Positions 11,088 to 23,111 of a stretch of DNA of 64,000 nucleotides are shown here, piece by piece; the stretch's first letter is position 1, and each line of letters starts with the position of its first letter. Source of the DNA: Bryopsis sp. KO-2023 (lineage: Eukaryota; Chlorophyta; Ulvophyceae; Bryopsidales; Bryopsidaceae); assembly GCA_030272585.1 (NCBI GenBank), contig BSYQ01000002.1:496001-560000 (forward strand). The letters run 5' to 3'. The translations under genes and the position numbers were made by a program. A model generated the notes under the pieces. The model did not search any database, was not told where the DNA came from, and was given only the letters and a program-made list of their open reading frames with translations.

Positions 11088-13621
11088 GCTGGTGCTGTAC
11101 GATCCCGTGGAACTCAGGAGTCCCATCATCATAGAAGGAAACGGAGCATCCGTTCAGTGCCCCAATCTAACAGGAGCTTTCAAGATAAGGTGTGTAAACA
11201 TGATTTGATTTGATTTAAGATAAGGTGCCTGGAGTGATTCGCCCTGTTGAAAGCCCTTCAGGGGATATGATTTTTTGACTTGGGTGTGTTTGGTCGTGGA
11301 AAGCAGGTCTGATCATGTGACACTTTCTAACCTTGCTTTCAAGGGGCGCTTGCTGGATTCTGCAGATCTGCAGAATCAGACCCTCTGATTCATGTGCAAA
11401 GCTCGAAGAATGTTACTCTGAAACATGTGGAGTTCGAGGGAAACCAAAACGTTGGTGGAGGACCTGGGGGGCTTTCAGCTATCGAGTCTGAATTCAGGCT
11501 GCTGAATGTGACAGCCAGAAAGAACTCTGGGTATTGGGGAGGTGTCATTTCTGCTCTGAATAATTCTGAAGCAACAATATTGGATTCCAATTTCACCAGA
11601 AATGTAGCCTGGAAAAGGGGAGGTGCCATTTTTTTTGCAAGAGACCAATGTCACAGTCAGGGACAGCACCTTCGAAACAAACAAAGCTGATTGGGAAGGA
11701 GGTGCCATTTTTTTGCAAGAGACCAATGTCACAGTCAGGGACAGCACCTTCGAAAGAAACAGAGCTGATTGGGGAGGAGGTGCAATCTATGCTTGGGTAA
11801 CTCAGTTAGAAAATTTGAACTCCCTTTTGAAAATGGGAAGAAACACCGTGCCAGTATTGATTGTCCGCATAAATTATTGGTGAAAACAAACTATGGATAT
11901 TTTCACTGATGTGGCCAGGGAGTGAAAAACAAAATCTATTATGGCATGTGGAAAATCATTGAAATATGATATTTAAATAATAAAAAAAATTCAAGTTAGG
12001 GAATAAAACAATACAATGAATTTTTACATGTTGTGGAGGGACGTTTTTGCTCTCAGAAACTTTACTGCTCTTTTGTGATTGCCTTTTCTTCAATAACAAT
12101 GCTTCATTTTTTTTCATAGCTCTACCTTGGTAGGACAGTGAAAATGGCGCTTTTCTCTTCAGTGGGTTTTTTTTCCAGCTGATTTATGTTTTTTTGTTCT
12201 TCTGTAGAAGAACTCCGAGATCTACGTTGTTGGTTCTACATTTAAAGACAATGCACCTCTCAGAGTGGGTAGATTCCTTGTCGGTCATGGGAGTAATATA
12301 ATACTATGAATTTTTACATGCCGTAGTTGAAAGATGCACTCAAAAAGTTTCCTACTCCGTTTCATACTTTGAATGTCATTTTTAGGGTGCTTCTATGGAT
12401 ACAACCGTCAAATCTGTGAATTTTATCGAAAATCGAGGTGGATTTGGTGGAGCCATAATGCTGAAAGGAGGGAATCTTCATTTTTTTGAAGATTGCTACT
12501 TCAAGGGAAACGTGGCTTGGGATTCTGGTGGAGCCTTGTATGCATCAGTAAGCGTGTCGCCCTCGCAGTATCGACACTCATCATTTTTGGAGCAAAAACA
12601 GCAAAACAAATGATTTCTGTATCGGAGTTCTTGGGAGGGATTCGGAATGATTCGTATATTATTTTCTCTTCATTCTTTTACCTTTTGTTTTTGTTTTTTT
12701 TTTTTCTTTTACCTTGTCTTTGCATATATATTTTTGCCATCCTTGCATTTCCAAAGTTCTTGTTTCTGCCAGGGAAGGTCTCTCTCAGATTCATTTCCTT
12801 GTCAAACGTTGATCCTATTCATTTTACAGGCAGAAAAGGTCCTCCAAAATTCGTTTTCATTTTTCGAACTTTATTGAAAACAAGGCCAGTGGAAAACGAC
12901 ATGACCTACAGCTGGCAAATTTTGAGGGGAAGGGTGGTGCTGTGATGCTGGCAGAGAAAGGGGTGGCTTCAGAAATCTGGAACTGTACTTTCTCAAAAAA
13001 CGAAGCAGGAAGTGGAGGAGCCCTGTATGTTGATGATGTGGAACTGGAACTAAAAGATTCCAATTTTTCGCTGGGATCGGCTCTCACAGTGAGGAGCAGT
13101 GACAGTTTCCAATCTTCGTGATATATATATATATCGTTCGAGAATCTTGTATTTCATAAAAACAAAGCAAGGTGGGGAGGTGCTGCCTCATTAACTTTCG
13201 TTGGAGACGTGTATCTTTCGAGGCCTAGGATCGATCAAACGCACTTTTTGGAAAACCATGCAACGGACGGATGGAGGAGGGGCCGTTGATCTGAAAAAGG
13301 GTCGGTCGTTCTGTTTTTCCTGCTCTTTTGTTTCAAACAGTGCTGGGGATGATGGGCATGGAATCGGGGTAGGAGGTGCGATAAGAGCCCAACCAGGTTC
13401 AATTTTGAGGCTGAGGGATTCTATCCTCACCAATTGCACAGCAACACAATCAGGAGGGGGGCTCTTTCTGAATGATGCAACTTTGGTTGGTGATAACCTT
13501 ACAGTCGAAAACGATACTGCTGAGAAAAGTGGAGGTGGTATTTACATACAGTTCAAGGCTCGTCCATCGGAGATTCATTGCAAGTCCTGTTTGTTGAGCG
13601 GAAACGAGGCTGCGACAGGAG

Positions 13622-14833
13622 GTAAAAGCTTATCGTTTTGTTCCTATATTGCTGGCATTCTCCCAAAATGGGAGAATGTCTCCCTCCAAAAAAGGTCTTG
13701 CTGAAATCACTGATGCAGGGGAGAACAGGCGAACGTTTTTCCAAACTCCCCATACAACGGAACAAACATCTCTTTTCTGTTTATCTTTTCTATGGTCATT
13801 CTTCGAGAACGGTGTCTGAGTTTCAGTGACGCTCTCATTTAAGAATCGGCTACGGCTTGGTCAGTGTCCAACATAGGTTCAATAGCACATATTCACTCGA
13901 TAGTTGTTTTCCTCTGAAAGACTGAACACCGTCTCCAAAAGCTCGGGAAGGTATTTCGAGAACTTCTCCCCAAATGCGCACCACATGATTCGTGCGCAGA
14001 GCTTACATTGTTCCCCCCTATCGTCGCCAGGCAAAACTGGTTGAAAAAGGCTCAAATCATCCATAAAAAAACACCGTCGAACACGTGCGTCCAGCCGCCA
14101 CTTTGAGCATCATGTGCGTGCAGGCATAAGCATTCGTCCAGTGTGTGAAAAGAAAGAGTGTGATTTCTTTTTTTCTTTTTTTCACCGAGTTCTTGCTCGA
14201 CAGAGGAGATGGAGTTTTCTTTTGTTTCGTTTGCTCCACACAATCACACTGATTATTGTTTCACCTTGGTCCATGATGGCGTGATATCTAAGAGCTTCGT
14301 TTTGTATGAAATCGAGGAACCGATCGTCTCTCTTGAAAGACTTGGCCCCCAGAACGCCTTTGCCCCAGCAAGCACTCGTTGACGTGTCCCACAATCATTG
14401 GAACACCACCGGATTTCCCCGCACCACAGGGACGACATTTTTTTATTGGTCTGGTCGCCATCTGCGACAATCGCCACAGGCATTGCTCTGGCTTTCATAT
14501 CCAAAGGCACAGATTTGCCCTTTTGAGGAGCTGATGGATGTGCTTGGCTGTTGATTGTGCTGTCGAAAACTCTTTGCAAAATCTCCTCGCATTCCCTGCG
14601 ATATCATCAGAGCGCACGCATTTTGAATTCAAACTAGGTAGGAGGGAGTAGTTTGTTGTATGGGCAGAGACTGGGTATTGTATTACCTCGACTTTTGCGG
14701 CAACAACGAAGCTTAATATCCTTTCTTTAGCCGATTTCATGGTCGCTCTCACGTGGCTCGCTTGAAATTTCGCGCGCATGTCGCGCCAAAGAGGGATGTT
14801 TTGATTCTTTGCATGCTTTTTTTTCCCCCGGAG
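13622..14833 (+). other. Long intron of the PMP-type gene, no gene seen
   Basis: A 1.2-kb stretch between a GTAAAAG donor and the acceptor before 14834. Short open frames on the minus strand lack recognisable domains. Nothing else stands out. Confidence 0.4.
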
Positions 14834-14983
14834 GACTCCATGTTACAAGCGACGAATCCAATGCTGAAAGATGTCAATCCAAGGGAGCCACTTCACCAGC
14901 AAAAGGAAATGGCTCCTATTTTGAGTTCTTGGCACATTGCCAGAATTATGAGCCTGTGTCTGACAAAAAAAGTGTCGCTGAAG

Positions 14984-15073
14984 AAAACCACCTTTCAAAG
15001 CAACGTTGGACGGAAAACCACCTTTCAAAGCAACGTTGGACGGAAAACCACCTTTCAAAGCAACGTTGGACGG
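14984..15073 (+). repeat. 30-bp unit, three perfect copies
   Basis: Three tandem copies of a unit starting AAAACCACCTTTCAAAGCAA lie in a coding exon of the PMP-type gene. In one frame each adds KTTFQSNVGR, which fits the FxxN repeat theme. The perfect identity points to a recent expansion. Confidence 0.85.
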
Positions 15074-15934
15074 AACTCTGGGTCTGACATTTTGTTTGGA
15101 AACTTCGATGGAAAACCAGCTGGAGGAGGCTCTCCAGAAATTCAAATTGCATTCCTACTATGGATCTGAGGGGGACATTCTTGCTTCTGTCGGGAGACGG
15201 TTCCGGTCGGTGGAGTTAGATCCATCTGAAGTGGCTGGCCATGCTTATTGTAGCGCTTGTGTGCACTGTAACACTAGTGGGAATGAGCTCCCGCCTATCA
15301 ATGTCGCAGCGCTGGACTCCTTTGGTCAAATCACCAGGGAGAATGTGAATCTGCGAATCAATGTGACAACCCCTGAAGCGCGACTCTTTGGTGGCATTGC
15401 AACTGGCAAGGGCATGCTGATGAGCGGGAATAACACTGTGACTGACGTGGTTCTGAGCGGTCTGCCTGGGGAATACAATCTGAGCTTTCAGCTGACTTCA
15501 GAAGATGGCCTCATTGTGTCTGTGGAGTCGATCAGTGTGGATATTCGAGAGTGCCTCATTGGGGAGGTGTCCAAAAAAAACGGCTTGCGCTGTGACGTTT
15601 GCGGTGAGGATTTTTTCAGCTTCAATGTGACTGATAAAGATTGCACTCCTTGCCCTGTTGAGAAAGCCGCATGTTCGGGAGGAAGACTGGTTCCTGTTGC
15701 TGGGTTCTGGCACTCTTTGGCCCCTGTTTTCCAAGCTCCATCCATGTTTGACCAAGGAAGCATGCACGTGTGAGAATCGAGCAAAGGATCTGTTTGCATC
15801 CTCAAACTGATCCTCCACCCTGAATGTAACGGCATACACTGAAGGCTACCCCTTGTGTGCAAAGGTAACAACAAGCAAAGGAATCTGAAGTTTATCTTGA
15901 GAATCCACATTCTAGAAAATTCACACCAACTATG

Positions 15935-15938
<4 letters not shown>

Positions 15939-15998
<60 letters not shown>

Positions 15999-16065
15999 AA
16001 TTGGTGTTTGTTTTACAGAAATGTTCATACAGACCCAAATCTGTGTGTGTGTGTGTGTGTGTGTT
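15939..16065. repeat. (TG)n microsatellites
   Basis: Two (TG)n runs (about 15939-15996 and 16041-16065) lie in an intron of the PMP-type gene, between exons encoding the cysteine module. Confidence 0.9.
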
Positions 16066-16443
16066 AAAAAGAAAACTTGCCGTGGTACAGGGCTACAAGG
16101 GGGTGTTGTGTGGGAGCTGCGCAGCATCGCATGGGAAGAGTGGCATGGAATGCAAAAATCGCAAAGGAAAAGCGTTTGCTGGGATAGCGATTCAAGGGGC
16201 CATGCTTGCTTTCTCTGATTTATGTCAGAAACGCTGCTAAATTTGCTGAGCAAGCGATGGTTGATGCCCATCCAAATGCCACCATCAGGTCCGATTGCCC
16301 CTCTGGGGATATCGCTCGCAGAAAACAAAAACCAACAGATATTTTAAAGGTGAGAGATCTGGATCAGAACAGGTAACAACAGAGTCGCACGACCCCTGTT
16401 CCCTCTCTCACCAAAAAAAACTGTGTTGTGTCTTGCTGTGCAG

Positions 16444-17605
16444 ATTCTTGTGAATTTCATGAAAATAACTGGATCTGCTGCAGCCATCAACGTGGGTTGG
16501 ACGAAATACATGACGGGGTTATTCACGGGCTGGGGTAAGCAATCAACCACGAGCTTGGTGCGTCAAAATGTTGATTCTTACCCTTAATTGATGTCCAAGC
16601 CAAAGCATGACTTTTCATATTTGTTTCAGGTGCGATCTCTTCTGGTGGAACGGATGGAAACAGCTTTTTGGCATTTGAGTGTGCGTTTTTATCAGAGGAG
16701 AATGGCTATACTCGATCTGTCAAGACAACTGTGCTCATGGCATTTGCTCCCTTCAACGTTTGGGCAGCGTTTGTCATAGTCTATGCTGTGCAAGACTTGA
16801 GGCTCTGGTCGGGTATTGCATTTCGGGCCGTGTTGCAGGCAGCCTACATCAGGTGGGACATATGCAGTAGTAGCATTCAACCTTCTGTTTTTTCCACTTT
16901 CTTTTTTTTAATTGTATTAAACACAAGTTTTTGAAACCGCCATATTTACGTGTTTGCAGCGAGACAAAAGCGTTCATTCGCATCTTCTATTGCGTGCGAG
17001 CTGGTCCTCTGGATGGTCTGTTTTGGGCACAAGATACGAGTCTGACTTGCTACAAAGGGTCACATGCACTCCTTGTTTTTTTCGTTGGGCTGCCTGGTTT
17101 TTTGTTGATATCGATAGGCTTCCCAGCTTGGTTGCTCTACAAACTCACGCGAGCCGACGCCCTCGATCAGGAGCAGGTGATTGTTCGATACGGATTCTTG
17201 TATAAACTGTACAAGAGCAACACTGCTGCTTGGGAGGTGGTGATTTTGGTCCGGAAAGCTTTGTTTTCCGCAATTGTTGTGTTTGGGCGGCCGTTGGGTG
17301 GTGGAACCCAGAGTTGTCTTGCATTGTTCGTCATGATAGCTTCCATACTCCTTCAGATGCATTTTCAACCTTTTTTAGAACCAAAGCTGAATAGTTTGGA
17401 GCTGGGATCACTGGTCGTTGCTACGTTTGCCTTTATCGTTGGGAATCTGGCAAGCCAACCAGAAATATATGATGGGGGGATAGTGGCCATATCCAAAATC
17501 TTTCTTTGCATGGCTGGGATCTACACTGCATACACTGTGAAGCAAATTTTTAATGTGCTTGTCTGGGTTGGAAAAATGGGTGGAAAGGGAGAATCCAGGA
17601 AGTGA
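16444..17605 (+). CDS. Multi-pass membrane C-terminal exons of the PMP-type gene
   Basis: Exons 16444-16534, 16630-16852 and 16960-17605 join in phase (1, 2) with good GT-AG sites. They encode several membrane segments: VLMAFAPFNVWAAFVIVYAV, HALLVFFVGLPGFLLISIGF, ALFVMIASILLQM, GSLVVATFAFIVGNLA and IFLCMAGIYTAYTV. Loops carry YGFLYKLYKSNTAAWEVVILVRK, a pattern common in protist beta-helix proteins with a cysteine-rich stalk and polytopic tail. The frame is open here, in contrast to the upstream exons. A second frame downstream (about 17560-17760, LPTTKYGLVTEAANSLSKKF) looks like more coding sequence reached by a frame change or a missed small intron. A possible last exon follows at 18428-18676. 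Confidence 0.7.
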
Positions 17606-18427
17606 ATTGCCGACCACAAAATATGGGCTCGTTACAGAGGCAGCTAACAGCTTGTCCAAAAAGTTCAAGGCGGTTTTGATTCGGAAAAAGGAGGCTTATA
17701 CGGACAAAATTTCTTCTCGTTTTCTCAAAACCCTACCTGTTGGGTATCGCATTGATGGCAGTTTTTCTTTTTGCACCGTATACGGATTTTTTTTTTTTTT
17801 TTTGAGGGTCGATGGTGACTCTTTTGCAGCGTTTCTGATACTTTTTTTTTTAATTCAGTTGTGGGTGATGTCATATTTTCTTGTATGACTCAGCAGACTC
17901 TCACAAGTGAGCTTTTTTTTTGGGGGGGGGGGGGTTTGTTTTGAAGGAGGGCTTATGGATCCAGGATACTTTTTTGATGAGGTGATTGTTGGTATCAGGC
18001 TGCTATAGGAGCTGGTAGACTTACCTCTGTTATTTTGTTTACTCCAAAGCCAACATGTTATCATTGATTGATTAATTGAAGCTTCGAAACAAAATCTGAA
18101 AAGGAAAAACGTTTCTCTTGGGTAAAATCATTGAGGCAGGATGCTGACTTATCAATGTCACTAACTACTCGTGGAGGTACCAATTTCGAATTTTTCCAAG
18201 TTTTTTTTTTTTTTTTTTGAAGAAAGTACTCGGAAATTCCAACTCACAGTGCACGTAATGTTTATGGGGGTGAATTGGAATGCACCAGCCAATTGGACTG
18301 CTTACCTGCAGCAGGCCTACATTATATCGTTTAACGTAGATTCAAAAAAACAAACACACATAACATAACGTAGATTCCGTGTCCACTATTCAGCGCAAGC
18401 AATACAGGTCGTACATTTTGCTTGCAG

Positions 18428-18676
18428 AGTGTAGTCTTAAAATCAAAATCAACACCACCACCGTCGACTGCCCTGGCATCGGCTTTTTTCGAGGCGTTGA
18501 AAAAAGGTCGATATAGAGAAGTTGATTTTCACAAAAGTATCAGAGACGACTTCATTGTGTTATCTGTTCCATATGCGACCTCGAGGAGCCCCTTGTTCTT
18601 GCAGGAGATTGACGCACAGAGGACGTTCATAACAGGAACGTCGACGGCTTGGCGACTTTTCTGTGTTTCCCACTAA
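18428..18676 (+). CDS. Possible cytoplasmic-tail exon of the PMP-type gene
   Basis: An 82-codon open stretch follows a strong acceptor (TTTTGCTTGCAG) and ends at TAA 18676. The product is soluble and charged (ALASAFFEALKKGRYREVDFH) with no recognised domain. Its position downstream of the membrane exons suggests a last exon, but the joining donor could not be fixed. It could equally be a fragment of the degraded second copy. Confidence 0.35.
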   Translation, partial: SVVLKSKSTPPPSTALASAFFEALKKGRYREVDFHKSIRDDFIVLSVPYATSRSPLFLQEIDAQRTFITGTSTAWRLFCVSH

Positions 18677-19062
18677 TGTCCTCGCAAACAGCAGTTCCGT
18701 TACCTATCTCGATCGAAGCGATCCGTCTCGTTGTCGAGTTGACGCAACGCGATATAGAAGTGATCCAATGCGGTGTCGAGTTGGACCAGCTCGACTAGGG
18801 GTCTATCTGTCTCGACACACAACTTGTGTTGAACACTGCTTGCCTTCTGATCGAATCCTGGAACTCGATCTGCCACAATTGGTGTTGGAAGACTCTATAA
18901 AACTCAGACAGCCCCATATCCATTGAACTGAGCATCAGTTCAGTGTTTGTGGTGCCCGGAAAGATTCGCAAGTCCTTAGGCGAGATTAGGTGGGGCAGTG
19001 TGTCGAGTGTTGAATGCGTTTAGTTGTGTGTGTGTGTGGGGGGGGGGGTCAATATGCTTTAT

Positions 19063-19690
19063 TGAACTGGATGTGTTCGCTTGTGGGAACTAGGTCGGAT
19101 GATTTGGCATTTTCAAACCTTAATTTCAAAGGGTGCTTCCGTAAGTCTACAGAGGGTGTCTGAATCTTGTATTTTTTCTCTTTATATTGCCCTGAAGGAT
19201 GTGGAGTTTGAGGCAAACAAAAACGTTGGTGGATCTGCAGGGCTTTCAGCTCCCCACCTTGGATACAAACTGAATGTAGAATATGAAAGTCAGAATCAAC
19301 ACATGGTCTTGGGGAGGGGTCATCACTGATCTAGATAATTCAAAAAGAACAATTTTGGATTGCTGTCTCACCAGCAATAAAGTCTTGGAAAGTGGGGGCT
19401 ACTTGGTTCATGAATGAGAATATTCTCATTCAAGAATATGGTACTTTTGAAAAGCAAAGTAAGCTGGGAAGATGCCATGTCTTTCACTCAACTTGAAGTT
19501 AACTTCTGGCCCGGTGGGTTTCGGTCAGTCAGGCGAGTTTTATGGGAAACCTTGCAAAAGATGGACGTGGGCTCATCGATTTGAAATGCGGCTGCAGTGT
19601 CGATTTTTCTATTTTGATTTCAACAGTGCTGAGCATGCTAGCTATGCAAATGGAGTGGGAGGTGCAACAAGAATTCTTGAGTATTAACTA
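19063..19690 (+). pseudogene. Degraded second copy of the PMP-type gene
   Basis: Pieces match the main gene in order and orientation. DVEFEANKNVGGSAGLSA corresponds to HVEFEGNQNVGGGPGGLSA in the main gene, and a stretch CRFFYFDFNSA...GVGGATRI near 19600-19670 corresponds to CFSCSFVSNSA...GVGGAIRA. Frames are broken repeatedly and the middle exons are missing. The 3' flank of the main gene (17736-18130) recurs in the same orientation at about 21219-21416. A whole tandem copy therefore probably once existed and decayed. Confidence 0.6.
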
Positions 19691-19870
19691 CAGAAGCAAG
19701 AGTATCCCATAGAGCATCCAGATCAGGAGCAACTGGTTTTTGTGCAAGTGCCAACAAATAACCAACATGTTTGGAAAGTTTGCCCCAAAACCAGGTGACA
19801 GACGAATCATCCCAAACAACTATCCATCTACCGAAAATTGATGGTACCGCTGACCCACCAATGATCCGAA
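19685..19870 (-). other. Unrecognised coding remnant, about 62 residues
   Basis: The minus strand is open for 62 codons with a coding-like composition (VTWFWGKLSKHVGYLLALAQ, DLDALWDTLASVVN) but has no start and no recognised family. AATC-type simple repeats at 19868-19895 lie next to it. It may be a fragment of a host gene or transposon. Confidence 0.3.
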
Positions 19871-20139
19871 ATCAATCAATCAATCAATCATTACATGATC
19901 ACATGATTCCTATGATCCGAAACACTCAAACAAAAACAAACAAACATCATTTACATTGTGTAGGAGAGGCCGCTCTCCTATTACAACGAATATATAATGA
20001 TCCAATCTATTCCCATAGAATCAATTGTCTAATCTGAATTGCCTTTCGTAAATAAAAAGCCACCCGAAACACTCCACCCAAATGAAACTTCTAAAGAACA
20101 TTTCTCTTCCACCACGAAGGCATGACTGAATATGAACAC

Positions 20140-22503
20140 GAACAGAGACGCCGAATTGATCTTGATCCATGCTCGTTGGCTATGTCTGACAACCGTGGGG
20201 AAAAAGATATGATGCGCCAATTCATCTTCCCATCATTTTCCCTGTAATGAGTGATCTGGTGTGTGTTTTTAGGAATCGATCAGCCTGGTGGGCTCCAGCG
20301 GCACCCATCCTGGTTGATTTTTTTCTTTTCCGGTTTTTGCTTTCAAAGCTTGACATTTTTGCTGTACGAGAGCAGGATTTTTTTTCCCTTACAGGTGCTC
20401 TTATTTTGATGTTGCAGAATTTTGCCCTTGCAATCGCAAAGGCAGTTGGATTGCCAAAATTGGCTTGAACCAGCCATTCTTGTGAAACTGTTGTCTTACA
20501 TCCTTGCGTGGATGTTCCCCCTAATATTAAAGAGAGAGGGCGTTATGACTGCCATGGGACCACCCAGCTGTGCAATTGACTGGTGGATCAACTGAAAGAA
20601 GCCTACTTTTAGACATGGTGGGATTCCATACTCATCTTCATACCTACCTGCTGGTATGGGGATGGAAAAAATCATTTTCTTTTCTTGAGAAAATACACCT
20701 GAATGTTTTCAACCCTTTAATCATGTGACGGGTCGTTCTGGGTGCGAGGTTTGGTGGTGTGAGTCAGTGAGTGGAGGTCAAGTTTCTTACAACGTTGTTC
20801 TTTCCAAGTCAAAATTCGGTCTCTCAAAATACACGGTTCCAGTAAATATACCCACATCCGGGTTCGCCTAGTCGGTCGTACACCTAAGTCTCCCAGTCCG
20901 ACTACAAATCAACACTGGTCTTTTTTGAGTTCCCTTAAAAAACCCTTTTTTTGCGACATTCATTCCTTATAAGAAATTCGAATCGTAGAAGGACTGAAGT
21001 GTTTTTTTTTTCTGGTGCTCTTTTATTTTATATAATTTTTTCCACTGGGTCCGCATCGCATCAGCAACCAATTAAAAAAATGAATGCAGACGATGCCTTA
21101 AAAGTGAAAGCAACTTATCTTTAAAATGGGGCTGCTGTATTGGATGACTGTCATGGAGTGTTAGTGTGGTTGTTGCAAAGTCTTGAATTGGAGTGTTGAA
21201 TGCAGAAAGAATGCCTATTGGGTCTGGTATTATGGCAGTTTTTTTTTTGCACCGTGTACATATTATATTTTTATGATGATATTTTTGAGGCTTTATTGTG
21301 TTAATTTTTTTAGTTGTGGGTGGTGTCAAACTTTTCTGGTATGAACCATCAGACTCCCACAACTGAGCTTTAAAACAAAATTTGAAACAGGAAATAAAAT
21401 TTCTTGGGTAAAATCATGAAGAGAGGGAAAGCAACCCCACCCCTGCATCTCAAATCCTTGTCATAACTACACCTGTCATTTGCCACAATCACAGCCGGAG
21501 CAAGATCCTATTTGCAGTAGTAGTTCAAAGAGATTCGGGCTTTGGTTGCTTGCTGCAAGGCATGAGACTGGAAGGGATTCCCACAAAGAATTTTTTTTCC
21601 CTCGATTGAGCAAGATGTCTTGCTTGAATGTTTTGTAAAGTGGAGTTTGTTTGTTTTTTCTCCAATCTTTGGAGCTTTCATATGTTGCACACGAAAGGTA
21701 TTTAAGAAGGCGCTTAATCCTGCCACTCATTTTCACGCACAGTTCGCAATATATATCTAATATATATTTGTTTCTTTGTTTGCTCGTGCTCTTGAGGCTG
21801 GATCGACACCTTGTAATCCAAGGGCAACCTGACATGCCTTTTTTGAGCAGTCATTCAAAACAACCTTTCCATTTTTTTTTTCTTGTTGGCACTCTCGAAC
21901 ATCGTTCCACTGAGCGACTTGCCTCAGCAATACGGCGGCTCGCAACCTACTCTGGTACTTGACGCAGGTCCAACATTGAAGCTCCCTTCCTTGTCCCTTT
22001 GCTCCCCTGATTGGAAAACTTTCTCAACCGCCTTCCCTCCCAGCAGAATGCACGTAACGCCTCACGCCGCAGCCTTTCAAAGGCGAAGTTCGCGGCGCTC
22101 CAACGTGGAGGTGTGTTGCTTGTGCTGCTTGCCGTCGCTCAGATCCCTGGGACCAAGGCCCAAAGCCTTGCGGCTCTAACATTGCGCTTGGGAAGAGCGA
22201 AAACGTCGTTTGGATTCTGCACATGCACAGGGCCCACGCTTGTGTTGAAGACCGACCTGCAAAGTAAACCTGAAGCACTCACGGTTTCGATTCAGATGGT
22301 GCGGCGGCGGCGGCTCCACAATGCCAGGACATACGGAAGATCTCGAGTTCCACGGATATACTATACTGCTGGATGCATCATGTTCGAACATCACCTTATC
22401 AAATTTCTTGTGTTTTTTAGAACCCCTGTTTCGAAAATGGTCGGCGAACGACTCACAACCGACAAGCAAAAAGGAGCCCGACGTTCAATATTGAAGCAAC
22501 TAC
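20140..22503. repeat. Rearranged second copy of the 5.0-6.4 kb block
   Basis: Inverted and direct pieces of the 5.0-6.4 kb block alternate here: 20140-20500 inverted, 21420-21690 inverted, 21885-22315 direct, 22320-22400 inverted. The stretch 20500-21200 shows no gene on either strand. 21219-21416 is the PMP-gene 3' flank copy. Confidence 0.6.
22048..22263 (+). pseudogene. First-exon fragment of a secreted PMP-type paralogue (copy b)
   Basis: The open stretch reads GGVLLVLLAVAQIPGTKAQ, then SLAALTLRLGRAKTSFGF and CTCTGPTLVLKTDLQ, ending at a GTAAAC donor. The leader is hydrophobic with a plausible cleavage site after KAQ. The ATG at 22048 is in another frame, and the frame open here has an upstream start at 22011. 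No second exon is recognised downstream, so this is probably an orphan first exon. Confidence 0.4.
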
Positions 22504-23111
22504 GCTAAAACACGATGTCTTTCTCGAACTCAAAAGAAATAGCAGATCCACAGAAAATAAGGGGGGGCCCTGGTTTGGTTTGGTTGCGAGTTTGCACGTT
22601 CGTTCCAAATCACGTAATATTTGCGTTCAAAAAAAAACAACGAACGGGTTGCAGATTCGCTCGCGCGTTCGTTCAAAAACACGTAACTTTTCCGACGTGT
22701 CGCCGCACACGGCATTATTCTGTGAAATGGGAGTGGTCTTGTTTACATATTCCTATGACAAGCGGAGCCGCAACTGCCCTGCGAACCCCCTCGACCGTTG
22801 CTTTTCTGGGAGCGAAGTCCTGTGGCCGAAAACCCCCTGACCTATCCATTCTGGTTTTTCCTCCGCCGTCCGCGTCCCCATGGTCTTCCCACCGCCATAT
22901 GACTGAAGAGGTCCTGGAGGTGCAATATACAGTGAACTGCATCGTTGCCCAACGGTCCAAAGGTTAGGTCGGGCTAGCACAGCCCCTTGTTTTCCCAGCG
23001 AACTTTAACAGGAGTTGGTTGCAAGGAAAGCACGGGAAAACAAAGAGAGCGGAGGCAGCTCGTCATCTACACGTGTCCAGGAGCGCTTGGGAAAAAAAAG
23101 CAAGAGGGAAG
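22504..23111. other. Upstream region of proline-rich gene 2
   Basis: No gene is seen. A CGTTCGTTC-containing motif occurs twice (about 22600 and 22665) with ACACGTAAC-like sequence beside it. The region presumably contains the promoter, but no TATA box is clear. Confidence 0.4.

Larger units (their letters stand above)
6553..17605 (+). pseudogene. Large PMP-type beta-helix membrane protein gene, interrupted by element A
   Basis: Exon 1 (6553-6661) encodes a signal peptide (LLFAFLVVACLATVGLP). Exon 2 probably starts at 6900 and is split by element A at 7012-7015/11088-11091. The host frame LTEL / VLYDPVEL is continuous when the element is ignored, and the exon ends at 11189. Further exons are 11366-11796, 12386-12547, 12834-13088, 13143-13621, one from 14834, a block at about 15080-15773, and C-terminal exons (next entry). 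The repeats carry GG-A-I/L plus FxxN motifs as in polymorphic membrane proteins and right-handed beta-helices. They are followed by a cysteine module (C-VCGEDFF, CPVEKAACSGG, GYKGVLCGSCAASHGKSG). Frame changes by one base occur at T8 near 11634, near 13255, at A7 near 14965 and again around 15100 and 16200. The gene therefore looks inactive, or the assembly has homopolymer errors. A surface sensing or adhesion role is inferred only. Confidence 0.7.

Noticed and set aside
14984-15073. Three 30-bp perfect repeats as a CRISPR-like array
   Set aside because: There are no spacers between units, the repeat lies in a coding exon and the host is eukaryotic.
15932-16328. Cys/Val and His/Thr frames over the (TG)n tracts
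   Set aside because: They are pure microsatellite translations within an intron.
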